From Aquimarina acroporae (lineage in GTDB: Bacteria > Bacteroidota > Bacteroidia > Flavobacteriales > Flavobacteriaceae), in assembly GCF_023195925.1 (NCBI RefSeq), contig NZ_JALPRE010000013.1:62001-126000 (forward strand): a DNA stretch of 64,000 nucleotides, read 5' to 3'. Position 1 is the first letter of the stretch. Each line of letters starts with the position of its first letter. The position numbers and the translations under genes are program-made. This document shows positions 8,463 through 16,677 of this stretch, one piece after another. The notes below the pieces were generated by a model, which was not told the origin of the DNA, searched no databases, and worked only from the letters and a program-made list of their open reading frames with translations.

Positions 8463-8514
8463 GATAGTTCGACCCCATATCGGGACATTAGATATCCTTA
8501 AATATGGGGCTATC
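8463..8514 (-). other. stable hairpin in the 5' leader of the propeller lipoprotein gene
   Basis: CCCCATAT (8473-8480) pairs with ATATGGGG (8502-8509), and the stem is extended by GATAG (8463-8467) and CTATC (8510-8514) around a 5-nt bulge. It lies between the predicted start of transcription (about 8529) and the chosen ATG at 8442. The other four dyad promoters have leaders only 26-30 nt past the -7 box, so this leader is exceptional. It could affect translation or mRNA stability; that is inference. Confidence 0.5.
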
Positions 8515-8535
8515 GTAATTGAGGTAATCGTTTGA

Positions 8536-8598
8536 TAAAAGTACGTTGCTGGGTAGGTGTTGGTATCCGGAAAGTTTGAATTTCAAAGAATTCGGACA
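8536..8598 (-). promoter_or_regulatory. dyad operator plus -7 box, copy 4
   Basis: The dyad spans 8564-8598, three bases from the stop codon of the GAF-AraC gene. On the minus strand 20 nt separate it from TACTTTTA (8543-8536), one mismatch from TAnnTTTG. The arms read TGTCCGAA and TTCCGGATA, so one position of the palindrome is broken. It should drive the propeller lipoprotein gene, about 95 nt further on. Confidence 0.65.
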
Positions 8599-8600
8599 TA

Positions 8601-9800
8601 TTAATTTGTTTTCCGGTAGGTACTGGGAGAAACTCCTGTTACTTTTTTGAAAGCGCTATAAAATGTAGACTTAGAATTGAATCCAGACTCCAACCCAATA
8701 CTAATAATCGTGTAGTGTATAAAACTTGTGTTTTTCAACTTTTCCTTTGCATCTTCTACTCTAAAGCCATTTATATAATCTGTGAAATTTTTACCCGTTA
8801 GTTTATTTACCAATTGTGATAAGTAGTTGCTACTTATTTTAAGTTTTTGAGCCATGCTTTCTAATCCCAGATTAGGGTCTCTATACATTTTGGCTTCTTT
8901 CATTAGAAAATCTAGCTCTTTAAAATATATATTATCATTGGTAATGCGTTTCTGGCAGAGATTCTTTGTATAGATATGTTGTAATTTTTTGGATGTTAAT
9001 TTGGCGATTAAATGGAAAAGAAAAATATGATTTTGTGTAAAAAATCCTTTTTCAGAATGTTCAGAATCTAATACTCCTATCACTTCATTTTCAAGACATA
9101 TCGGTACCGCCAGCTCAGATCTTCTTGGGAGATCATCTACAATATAATGTAAGTTACCTGAAAGATCATCTACACAATTATAGGTTCCGGTTTCTGCAAC
9201 ATTTCCCACGATACCCGCACCTAATTTTATTTTTATAGGACTTATTACTTTTTTCCCACCATTATTTTTATTCCCAAATGCGGCTTTTTGAAGCAAAGAT
9301 TTCTCTTTTTTGTCTACCATATAAATTACACAATCTTCCAATTGGAGATGAGCGATGCAATTTTCTACGATATCCCAAAGTACTTCATCTACATTGTTTT
9401 TCCCAAATAAAGATGTAGCAAAGTAACTCAATATAGAGATCGTTTCGGTTTGAGCCTCATTAACCATATCTACATCCATTTCTGAAAAAACCTCATCTAA
9501 CCACGGTTGATTTGAAGTTTTGTCTTTTATGGTTTCCTTTTCAATTTTGGTATTACCTGAATTTTCGTTTCTGTTTAAATAGCTCCATCGAAAACTCTGA
9601 AAACTTTTAATTGCAGATTTGTTGAACTCGAAATAGGTTTCAACCTGGGGTAATACTAAAAACATGATATAGCTAATAAGAGCCACAAGAAACGTGATCA
9701 TCTCAAACTGTAATTTTGTATAAAATACAAGTAAAACTACTAGTGCTATCCCTACCTTAACCCCATCCTTAATATCTGTATTTCTTCTTAAATTTTTCAT
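8601..9800 (-). CDS. membrane-anchored GAF-domain AraC-family regulator
   Basis: A protein of 399 residues started at the ATG at 9798-9800; the TTG further upstream belongs to a -7 promoter box. Two membrane helices lie at about residues 13-50 (VKVGIALVVLLVFYT, MITFLVALISYIMFLVL). A GAF domain follows at about 120-270 (ILSYFATSLF, KLGAGIVGNVAETG, AVPICLENEVIGVLDSEH). The C-terminal 105 residues are a double helix-turn-helix of AraC/XylS type (LGLESMAQKLKISSNYLSQL and HYTIISIGLESGFNSKSTFY). This architecture suggests a signal-sensing transcription factor at the inner membrane. Dyad copy 4 is directly behind its stop codon, making it a candidate regulator of the dyad promoters. It is divergent from a second AraC-type gene. 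Confidence 0.85.
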   Translation of the reverse strand: MKNLRRNTDIKDGVKVGIALVVLLVFYTKLQFEMITFLVALISYIMFLVLPQVETYFEFNKSAIKSFQSFRWSYLNRNENSGNTKIEKETIKDKTSNQPWLDEVFSEMDVDMVNEAQTETISILSYFATSLFGKNNVDEVLWDIVENCIAHLQLEDCVIYMVDKKEKSLLQKAAFGNKNNGGKKVISPIKIKLGAGIVGNVAETGTYNCVDDLSGNLHYIVDDLPRRSELAVPICLENEVIGVLDSEHSEKGFFTQNHIFLFHLIAKLTSKKLQHIYTKNLCQKRITNDNIYFKELDFLMKEAKMYRDPNLGLESMAQKLKISSNYLSQLVNKLTGKNFTDYINGFRVEDAKEKLKNTSFIHYTIISIGLESGFNSKSTFYSAFKKVTGVSPSTYRKTN

Positions 9801-9821
9801 GATTCGTTTTTTTGTCCAAGT

Positions 9822-9854
9822 CAAATATATTTTCTAAATCATGTTAAAAACAAA
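9822..9854 (-). promoter_or_regulatory. consensus Bacteroidota promoter of the GAF-AraC gene
   Basis: On the minus strand TTTG (9854-9851) is followed by 21 nt and TATATTTG (9829-9822), a full match to the TTTG/TAnnTTTG promoter pair with usual spacing. Transcription would start near 9815, giving a leader of about 15 nt to the ATG at 9800. Confidence 0.75.
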
Positions 9855-9862
9855 GGGTTTTC

Positions 9863-9885
9863 ATCGAAATTCCCTGAATTTCCAA
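9863..9885. promoter_or_regulatory. second-type dyad (ATCGAAATTC-n3-GAATTTC)
   Basis: ATCGAAATTC, three bases, then GAATTTC followed by a degenerate CAA. The left arm is identical to the dyad at 11749-11771 and the right arm matches it at 7 of 10 positions. It lies in the spacer between the two divergent AraC-type genes, eight bases upstream of the -33 TTTG of the minus-strand gene. Confidence 0.55.
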
Positions 9886-9984
9886 ATACAAAAAACAACT
9901 TAAAGATCTGATTTTCAATTATTTAATCTCTTATAAGAAACTTAATCTTTCATTGTAGAAAATACTATCTTTATATGGTCATAA

Positions 9985-11745
9985 ATGCATCAAAAACCCA
10001 AATACACTCTTTTGGAACCAAAAGAATTATATCGTTGTATTACTTCCTTTTTGCCAAAGGCAATCTGGGTTTTATTCCTATTTCATGGGAATTTGATCTT
10101 TTCTCAAGACCAAAGTTTCGTCGTTCCAGATTCTTTACAACATTTGGGTTATAAAGAACTGTACTCTTCTTATGTTAAAACCTGGCCAGACACTCTGGTT
10201 TCAAAAATTTATCTTAATACATATCTAAAAAAAGCGGTTCTAGACAATGACCCCATTAAAAAAGCCAAGGCTTACTGCTTACTTTCTTATTATGCTGTAG
10301 AAGAATCAAAAAAAATTGAACTTTTAGATCGTTCTATAGCATTAAGTGCTGGTCTTGGAGATAAAGTTTATCCTATCGAGGCCTATTCTTTTAAGGGGGG
10401 ATATTATTTAAAAAAAGGAAATATAGCAGCTGCTTTGGATAATTATTTAAAGATTTTACCCATTGCAGAGCAAGTTGACAACCAAGAGTATCTTTATATC
10501 ACCAGACACAATATTGCTCGTATAAAAACGGAAATAGGAAAACATGATGAGGCACTACCTTTATTTAAAGAAAACTTTATTCATAATAGCTCTAAGCCGA
10601 AAATAAACACCACGCGATATTTAAAATCTTCTATTAAACTGGGAGAATCTTATCGATATAACAATAAGCTAGATTCTGCATCTATTATTAACCATAAAGC
10701 ACTTCAAAAACTAGAAGGATCTGAATATCATTACAACCGGTTTTATGGTAAGATTATGATCAATGAAGGGATTACTCTTTTTTACAAAAAAAATTATATC
10801 CAGGCTCAAGATACCATTACCCAAGGTATAAGACAACTTGACAAGCAAAATGATGAAAATAAGAACGTTTATATTCTCGGCGAATTTCATCTTGGAAAAC
10901 TAGCTCGAATTCAAAATAACTACAAAAAAGCAACGTATCATTTTTTAACTGTAGATTCAATTTTTGAAAAGGAACATAAGGCCCCTTTAGAGGTTAGAGA
11001 AGGGTATGAATTTTTACTGAAATTTGCCAAGAATAACAACAATAAAGAAGATCAACTAAAGTATATTAACAAGCTTATCGTTTTTGATAGCATTACTAAT
11101 AGTGAAGCCTCATTTATATCTTCAAGATTATTTAAAGATTTTGATACTCCCATTCTTTTACAGGAAAAAGAAAAACTTATTAATGAGTTAAAAGGGACCA
11201 ATAAGAATTTAAATGTTTTGGTGCTTTCTTTGGGTATCATCACTCTTATTATCACTATATTTTTATATAGACAATATCAAAAGAAAAAAACCTACCGAGA
11301 AAAGTTTGAGCAATTAATAGCCTCAGAAAATACAAAAGAAACGCAAACCCCTTCGGCTTCTCCACTAGACATTGGCGTTACTGAAGAGATCATATCAGAA
11401 ATTCTTGATAAGCTCAAATCATTTGAAGAAAAGCAACTTTTCCTTAAAAAAAATATTAGCGTAACTTCTTTGGCCAAAGACATTAAAACCAATACAAAAT
11501 ATTTATCTAAGGTTATTAACCACTACAAACAAAAGAATTTTGCTAATTATATAAATGATCTAAGAATACAATATGCCGTGGAAAAACTCAAAACTGACAA
11601 AACTCTTAAACACTATACCATACAGAGTATTGCCGAAGAAATGGGATTTAATACTGCTGAATCTTTTTCATCTGCATTTAAAAAAACTACAGGTATCAAA
11701 ACCACTTACTTTCTTAAGAAATTAAATGATCTAAACACCGATTAA
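9985..11745 (+). CDS. TPR-repeat transmembrane AraC-family regulator
   Basis: A protein of 586 residues. An N-terminal hydrophobic stretch (AIWVLFLFHGNLIFSQ) looks like a signal/anchor. The next roughly 350 residues are helical TPR-like repeats (GGYYLKKGNIAAALDNYLKI, NNYKKATYHFLTV). A membrane helix at about 405-425 (VLVLSLGIITLIITIFLY) is followed by a basic linker and a C-terminal AraC double helix-turn-helix (ISVTSLAKDIKTNTKYLSKV; HYTIQSIAEEMGFNTAESFS). The sensory TPR part is predicted to be periplasmic and the DNA-binding part cytoplasmic, a layout common in Bacteroidota. Divergent from the GAF-AraC gene. The lanthipeptide-like precursor follows 118 bases downstream and shares the second-type dyad with this spacer. 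Confidence 0.85.
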   Translation: MHQKPKYTLLEPKELYRCITSFLPKAIWVLFLFHGNLIFSQDQSFVVPDSLQHLGYKELYSSYVKTWPDTLVSKIYLNTYLKKAVLDNDPIKKAKAYCLLSYYAVEESKKIELLDRSIALSAGLGDKVYPIEAYSFKGGYYLKKGNIAAALDNYLKILPIAEQVDNQEYLYITRHNIARIKTEIGKHDEALPLFKENFIHNSSKPKINTTRYLKSSIKLGESYRYNNKLDSASIINHKALQKLEGSEYHYNRFYGKIMINEGITLFYKKNYIQAQDTITQGIRQLDKQNDENKNVYILGEFHLGKLARIQNNYKKATYHFLTVDSIFEKEHKAPLEVREGYEFLLKFAKNNNNKEDQLKYINKLIVFDSITNSEASFISSRLFKDFDTPILLQEKEKLINELKGTNKNLNVLVLSLGIITLIITIFLYRQYQKKKTYREKFEQLIASENTKETQTPSASPLDIGVTEEIISEILDKLKSFEEKQLFLKKNISVTSLAKDIKTNTKYLSKVINHYKQKNFANYINDLRIQYAVEKLKTDKTLKHYTIQSIAEEMGFNTAESFSSAFKKTTGIKTTYFLKKLNDLNTD

Positions 11746-11748
11746 AAT

Positions 11749-11771
11749 ATCGAAATTCCGCGAATTTCGAT
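11749..11771. promoter_or_regulatory. second-type dyad upstream of lanthipeptide-like gene
   Basis: ATCGAAATTC and GAATTTCGAT form a perfect 10-bp inverted repeat around three bases (CGC). It starts four bases after the stop codon of the TPR-AraC gene and lies 92 bases before the precursor peptide ATG. A T-run does not follow, which argues against a terminator. The near-identical copy at 9863-9885 supports an operator. Confidence 0.6.
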
Positions 11772-11863
11772 GAACAACATGTTCATTTTGAGGTTATTTG
11801 CTTTTTTTTCGATTATATTTACCCTGGGAAAACAAAAGCATAATTTTTTAATAATCAAACATT

Positions 11864-12070
11864 ATGAAAAAAGCAAAGGGCAAAAAACTGCATCTTAAAA
11901 AGGTAGATGTAGCCAAATTAAATGGAAATGATATGCATCTAATCAAGGGAGGTAGAAAAAGTGGAGAACCGACTTGTAATGGTGAAGATGATGTTATTCC
12001 TTATTCTAAAGATAGACGTTGTAGAACACAACAAGTAAACTGTACAAGTCCAACTGTTATTGGTTTTTAG
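11864..12070 (+). CDS. lanthipeptide-like double-glycine precursor peptide
   Basis: A peptide of 68 residues. The basic leader (KGKKLHLKKVDVAKLN, then NDMHLIKGG at about residues 22-30) matches the Bacteroidota class I lanthipeptide/GG-leader precursor pattern as I know it. The predicted core of 38 residues has three Cys plus several Thr and Ser (EPTCNGEDD, RRCRTQQ, NCTSPTV), compatible with thioether rings. No LanB, LanC, C39-peptidase transporter or other modification gene is in the window, so modification must occur in trans or not at all. A perfect terminator follows. The second-type dyad lies upstream. Product and activity are unknown. Confidence 0.75.
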   Translation: MKKAKGKKLHLKKVDVAKLNGNDMHLIKGGRKSGEPTCNGEDDVIPYSKDRRCRTQQVNCTSPTVIGF

Positions 12071-12094
12071 AACCTCCTTGTAGATTTAAGTAAT

Positions 12095-12132
12095 AAAAAC
12101 CTTCAGTGCATAATTGTTCACTGAAGGTTTTT
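12095..12132. terminator. bidirectional rho-independent terminator
   Basis: AAAAACCTTCAGTG (12095-12108) and CACTGAAGGTTTTT (12119-12132) are perfectly complementary around a 10-nt loop. It lies between the convergent lanthipeptide-like gene and the BNR-repeat gene and can serve both strands. Confidence 0.9.
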
Positions 12133-12141
12133 ATTTATAAT

Positions 12142-14994
12142 TTATTTTAACTCCAAAACGGTGGTTGCGGTCGTTTTTCCATTCGAAATCTCAACATTAT
12201 ACTGCCCCACTGGAAGATAATATGCTCCGTTTTTTCTTTTAGCTACCCTATCATCAGGAAATTCTTTTTCTAATAAGTCTTTTCCTTTTTCGGTCATCGT
12301 AAGGTCATAATCAATATAATTAAGTCCATCGTTTACTTGTGTCGAAAACTCTTGCAGTATTTTACCTCCTATTGATGTAATTTGTATGCGTGCCTTTCCT
12401 TCAAATTGTGTGTATATAGGAATGGTAATTGAAGGCTTTTGAGCATCGAACCATTTGCTCCAGGAGACACCCCATCGGTCTGACCATCTCATCTCTGGTA
12501 ATTCGAACGCATGCAATGGTTTTTTGAGAACATTTTCATCTAGCAGTTGTATAGCACTTACATTGGTTTTATAAATGCTTCTACCATGAGTTCCTAACAA
12601 CAAATCATTTTCGTCTGGCTGAATGACCATATCATGAATTGCTACATTTGGCAATCCTTTTGAAAAAGCATTCCATGTGGCACCTTGATCCAAAGAAACA
12701 TATGCTCCGTTATCTGTACCCACATAAAGTACATTTTCATTTTTCGGGTCTTCTATAATAACATTTACCGGCGAGGTCGGTAGATTATCACCAATATTTT
12801 TCCAGGTTTGCCCGTAGTTCTCGCTTACAAATACATAAGGTTTAAAATCATCCCAACGATATCCATTTAGTGTAACATATACTCTTTCTTTTTTATGTTC
12901 TGATGCTACTACTCGAGATACCCATAAATCTTTGGGGAATGTTGTAGAAACATCTACCCAACTACCTCCAGCGTTTTTGGACACATACACCAAGCCGTCA
13001 TCGCTTCCGGTATATAATAATCCGAAATGAAATGGTGATTCAGAAACCGTAGTAAGCGTACCATAGGCAACATTTCCTTTCTTCCCACCACCGGTAAGGT
13101 CATCAGAAATGGCCGTCCAATCATCCCCTTGATTCATTGATCGCATTAGCTTATTACCTCCCATATATACAATATCTTGATTGTGAGAAGAAAGTAGTAT
13201 TGGCGTCTGCCAGTTAAATCGATAAGGAGCATCTCCTAACTCATGTTTAGGTTGTATATAGGTCTGCTTATTGTTAGCACGATCCAATCTAAAGTAATTT
13301 CCAAACTGAAAACCGGTATACACAATATTTGCATCTCTATTATCTATTTGCACTTGCATACCATCTCCTCCCATAATACTCTCCCATGGGTAATGACCGC
13401 TTTGGTGCCATTCAGAATTTTCCTGCGAGGTATTGGCACCAACCCAAACACCATTATCTTGTAAACCTCCGTATACATTGTACGGTGTTTCATGGTCTAT
13501 ATTTATGGCATAAAATTGCCCTACATTGGGTTGATTGGCCTTTATCCAGTGCTCGCCATCATCATAAGAGATATTTATACCTCCGTCATTTCCATTAATT
13601 AGATGTTTAGGGTTACTTGGGTTGATCCAAAGTGAATGATGGTCTGCGTGAACATTTTTTCCTTGAATACTTACAAACTCTTTTCCTCCGTCTTTAGATT
13701 TCAAAATAGGTACCCCACTGATGTAGATATGTTCTTTGTTTTTTGGGTTTACCTGAATCTGACCAAAGTAATATCCGTAACTATAATATAGATCATCTAG
13801 ATACTCTTCATGCGTCTTGCGCCATGTTTTACCTCCATCATCACTTCTATATACCTCTGCACCAACTACTGGAGTGTCAAACAGCAAAGAATTGGCATCT
13901 TCTAGATACTTTGCAAGATCTTTGGGTTGCGCAGCACCGCTTCTTACCATCTGTTTTACATTGTCGGCTCTATATTTTTCCTGAAAACCATTGGTCTTTA
14001 AGAATATGTTTAATTTTTTATTATCAATTTTCAGAAACTCCTCGGCAGACATGGTTTTAAAATCCTCTTTGGTAAGTCTTTTGTCTGTTTTTTCTTTTTG
14101 ACTCTTTTTTCTTCTGAATTGACTATCATGCACCACATATATCGTATTGGCATCAAAAACTGCAACTCCTATTCTTCCCACTCCATCTCCGGTAGGAAAA
14201 CCACTGCCTTCTACAGATACTTTGGTCCAAGTAGTACCTGCATCACTACTCTTGTATATGCCAGAGCCAGAACCATTACCTCTAAAGTTCCATGATTTAC
14301 GATCTTTATCCCAAGCCGAGGCATACATGATATTAAAATTATCTGGGGCATAACTTACATCAATAATTCCCGTTTGATCATTTATAAATAATGTTTTGAT
14401 CCAGGTAGTACCTCCATCTGTAGTTTTATAAACCCCTCTCTCTTCATTGGCCGAATATAAATGACCAGTCACTCCAACAACGATCTCTTCTGGGTTATTG
14501 GGGTTCATTACAATTCTACCTATATGGTGAGAATCTGGCAGCCCTACATTTTTCCAGGTTTTACCTTTATCTGAAGATTTTAAAATTCCAATTCCAGCAT
14601 AAGATGATCTAGAAGAATTGTTTTCACCTGTTCCTACCCATATGGTCTCATTTTGCCAGTCTACAGCAATATCGCCGATATTAATCGTAGCTGCAGCATC
14701 CATTACTGGAGCAAAAGTAGTCCCATTATTATTGGTATACCACAATCCTCCAGAAGCATAGGCAACATAAAATTCTGTCGTATTCTTAGGGTTTACATCT
14801 ACATCTACGACTCGACCACTCATTACAGAAGGGCCTATATTCTTAAACATTACGTTCTTTACTAACGAGGACGATTCCATTTGTTTTTTCTGGAGCAATC
14901 CTTTTAGTACGTCTTCAGGACTTGTTTGTGTTTGCTGAGAAAAAAGAGAGTACGCACTTACAAAAAGAAGTAAGGCAAGAGTTTGTGTTTTCAT
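12142..14994 (-). CDS. BNR/sortilin-like repeat exported protein (VPS10-type)
   Basis: A protein of 950 residues with an N-terminal signal peptide (MKTQTLALLLFVSAYSLFS). From about residue 45 to 800 there are many BNR/Asp-box-like repeats with SxDxGxTW cores (SSDKGKTWKNV, TTDGGTTWIKT, SSDAGTTWTKV, SDDGGKTWRKT, SENYGQTWKNI, SLDQGATWNAF), typical of VPS10/sortilin-like propellers. The C-terminal 130 residues resemble a FlgD-like Ig domain (YNVEISNGKTTATTVLEL). Such proteins are often labelled glycosyl hydrolases, but no catalytic set was identified; a binding role is equally possible. A promoter-like TTTG, 19 nt, TATTTTCA is visible just upstream. Monocistronic by context. Confidence 0.8.
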   Translation of the reverse strand: MKTQTLALLLFVSAYSLFSQQTQTSPEDVLKGLLQKKQMESSSLVKNVMFKNIGPSVMSGRVVDVDVNPKNTTEFYVAYASGGLWYTNNNGTTFAPVMDAAATINIGDIAVDWQNETIWVGTGENNSSRSSYAGIGILKSSDKGKTWKNVGLPDSHHIGRIVMNPNNPEEIVVGVTGHLYSANEERGVYKTTDGGTTWIKTLFINDQTGIIDVSYAPDNFNIMYASAWDKDRKSWNFRGNGSGSGIYKSSDAGTTWTKVSVEGSGFPTGDGVGRIGVAVFDANTIYVVHDSQFRRKKSQKEKTDKRLTKEDFKTMSAEEFLKIDNKKLNIFLKTNGFQEKYRADNVKQMVRSGAAQPKDLAKYLEDANSLLFDTPVVGAEVYRSDDGGKTWRKTHEEYLDDLYYSYGYYFGQIQVNPKNKEHIYISGVPILKSKDGGKEFVSIQGKNVHADHHSLWINPSNPKHLINGNDGGINISYDDGEHWIKANQPNVGQFYAINIDHETPYNVYGGLQDNGVWVGANTSQENSEWHQSGHYPWESIMGGDGMQVQIDNRDANIVYTGFQFGNYFRLDRANNKQTYIQPKHELGDAPYRFNWQTPILLSSHNQDIVYMGGNKLMRSMNQGDDWTAISDDLTGGGKKGNVAYGTLTTVSESPFHFGLLYTGSDDGLVYVSKNAGGSWVDVSTTFPKDLWVSRVVASEHKKERVYVTLNGYRWDDFKPYVFVSENYGQTWKNIGDNLPTSPVNVIIEDPKNENVLYVGTDNGAYVSLDQGATWNAFSKGLPNVAIHDMVIQPDENDLLLGTHGRSIYKTNVSAIQLLDENVLKKPLHAFELPEMRWSDRWGVSWSKWFDAQKPSITIPIYTQFEGKARIQITSIGGKILQEFSTQVNDGLNYIDYDLTMTEKGKDLLEKEFPDDRVAKRKNGAYYLPVGQYNVEISNGKTTATTVLELK

Positions 14995-15119
14995 TTTGGT
15001 GGTAATTTATGCTGCTGAAAATAGATATTACCAAAATAAACACAAAATTTTTAGTTCTTGTTTAACTATTCTGGAGCTTAGCACTTAAAAAAGCTTATTT
15101 CTCCGTTTTATCAAAACAC

Positions 15120-16667
15120 TTATCTCCTAAGGTCATAATATCTCTTATAAAAACCTGCAATTGCCATCATCACAATAACTGTAAATACGTAAAAAATATG
15201 ATCTATATTTTGTGATACGCCTCCAAAATAATCAAAAAAAGGAATTTGATTAAGATTCACATATGTTATAAAAAAGAATAGTGCCTCAAATAATTTTTTT
15301 TGCTTGGTAAAGATCCCTAAAAATGCAGCTAAAAATAAGACAAATACCCCTCCCACAATAATAAACATAACAACATTAAACTTCATTAGAAAAATGTAGC
15401 GAAGCGTTAACGGAAGTGCTAAAAAAAGTACCAATAACAGCCCTGCAAATAATTGAGAAAGAAGAAGTCTGCTTATAGGTCTCAACGATGTAAACGAAAA
15501 ATAATGAACATCATTTTCTACTTCCTTTGTGGTGAGATCTGACAATCGGTTTACTTGTAAAAACCATAATATCGGTAGTACAAACTTATGGGCAAATTCT
15601 ATGTTTAGAACCGCAAGCAGTATCATTCCGATGGCATTAAGACCCCATAACCACTTATTGCCTTTTCGCAGCAAAAGGAATACTTCGGTTCGTACCAGAG
15701 GCAAAATATTGGTACTCTTCTGGAGTTTTGGTAGTTGAGTTAAATTAATATCTTTTAATTCTGCTTTCGGTAATATCTGTTTTACCGTCTTTTCTGAAGG
15801 CAAAATATCTCTCATATTGAACCTGTGAAAAAAAGGTGAAACAAGCCCTACAAGTAAAATACCTATAAACATCCAGGTTAACCTACTTACAAGAAAATAC
15901 GATGGAAAATCTATCCCTTCAAAACTAAATTTCTTTGCTTTGGTGGTATTTCCTAAAACGTATCCTATGGTCATTTCAGAATCTTCCTCCAGCGGTAAAA
16001 CCTCTCGAACACTTTGCTCCATGGTATCCAATACAATTTTACTACCAAAAACATCTAGAGCATATCTCATTTCACTTTGGGGAGAAACCGCTAACGAAAA
16101 TGAAAACATGATGAAAAAAAGTATATTTTGAATAACCGAGTATCTGCCTAGAATCACCTCAAATATCACGGCTATTGCCGAAAGAAAAAACATAGATGGT
16201 ATTGTAATGATTAGATATGGTTTAATAAATTGAAAAAGCTCAAAACGGAATCCATCATTGTACAAGGTAAAAAGTATTATGCTCATCAAAAAAGTGATAG
16301 AAACTATGGTTGTTAATATCAAGAAATTACTAAAAACCTTTGATAGTAAATACGTGGTATTATAAATCCTTGTTGAGGCTATGATCTGGCCAACTTTGGT
16401 TTTAATATCCTTTTTAATGCTAGTATTTATAAGATAAAAACCGATTAATGATAAAAAAATACTTGTCATCGTGGCCGTCACATATCCAAACCAGGCAGAA
16501 TTATAATATCCAACATGATCCCCTATTCTTATGGTAGAATAACTTGCATTTGGTTCTGGTACAAAGGTGTATGAAATGGCCAGTGAAGCACATAGTGTAA
16601 TCAAAAAAGAATAACTTCTTACACGAGTTAAATAGTCTAGTTTTATAATATTTAAAAATAATCTCAT
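15120..16667 (-). CDS. ABC-2 type transporter permease
   Basis: A protein of 515 residues with about ten to twelve predicted membrane helices in two clusters (residues about 15-270 and 325-505) and a large loop between them containing a basic PKAELKDINLTQLPKLQ linker. The N-terminal cytoplasmic start (MRLFLNIIKLDYLTRVRSYS) is typical of ABC-2 permeases. It starts 10 bases after the ATPase gene, so the two form an ABC transporter. Substrate unknown. The co-transcribed serine hydrolase and the divergent LytS/LytTR pair suggest an envelope- or peptide-related function. Confidence 0.8.
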   Translation of the reverse strand: MRLFLNIIKLDYLTRVRSYSFLITLCASLAISYTFVPEPNASYSTIRIGDHVGYYNSAWFGYVTATMTSIFLSLIGFYLINTSIKKDIKTKVGQIIASTRIYNTTYLLSKVFSNFLILTTIVSITFLMSIILFTLYNDGFRFELFQFIKPYLIITIPSMFFLSAIAVIFEVILGRYSVIQNILFFIMFSFSLAVSPQSEMRYALDVFGSKIVLDTMEQSVREVLPLEEDSEMTIGYVLGNTTKAKKFSFEGIDFPSYFLVSRLTWMFIGILLVGLVSPFFHRFNMRDILPSEKTVKQILPKAELKDINLTQLPKLQKSTNILPLVRTEVFLLLRKGNKWLWGLNAIGMILLAVLNIEFAHKFVLPILWFLQVNRLSDLTTKEVENDVHYFSFTSLRPISRLLLSQLFAGLLLVLFLALPLTLRYIFLMKFNVVMFIIVGGVFVLFLAAFLGIFTKQKKLFEALFFFITYVNLNQIPFFDYFGGVSQNIDHIFYVFTVIVMMAIAGFYKRYYDLRR

Positions 16668-16677
16668 GCGCTATATT

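Noticed and set aside
8443..8478. Extended N-terminus of the propeller lipoprotein from the ATG at 8478
   Set aside because: It would bury the lipoprotein signal and lies within a leader hairpin; the ATG at 8442 gives a normal signal.
11749..11771. The palindrome after the TPR-AraC gene as a terminator
   Set aside because: No T-run follows, and a near copy occurs upstream of divergent genes, where a terminator makes no sense.
3483..12070. A complete RiPP biosynthetic cluster
   Set aside because: Two precursor-like peptides are present, but no LanB, LanC, radical-SAM, C39-peptidase or immunity gene was found in the window.
13243..14353. Plus-strand reading frames within the BNR-repeat gene
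   Set aside because: They are antisense shadows of a repeat-rich gene, without start context or plausible protein composition.
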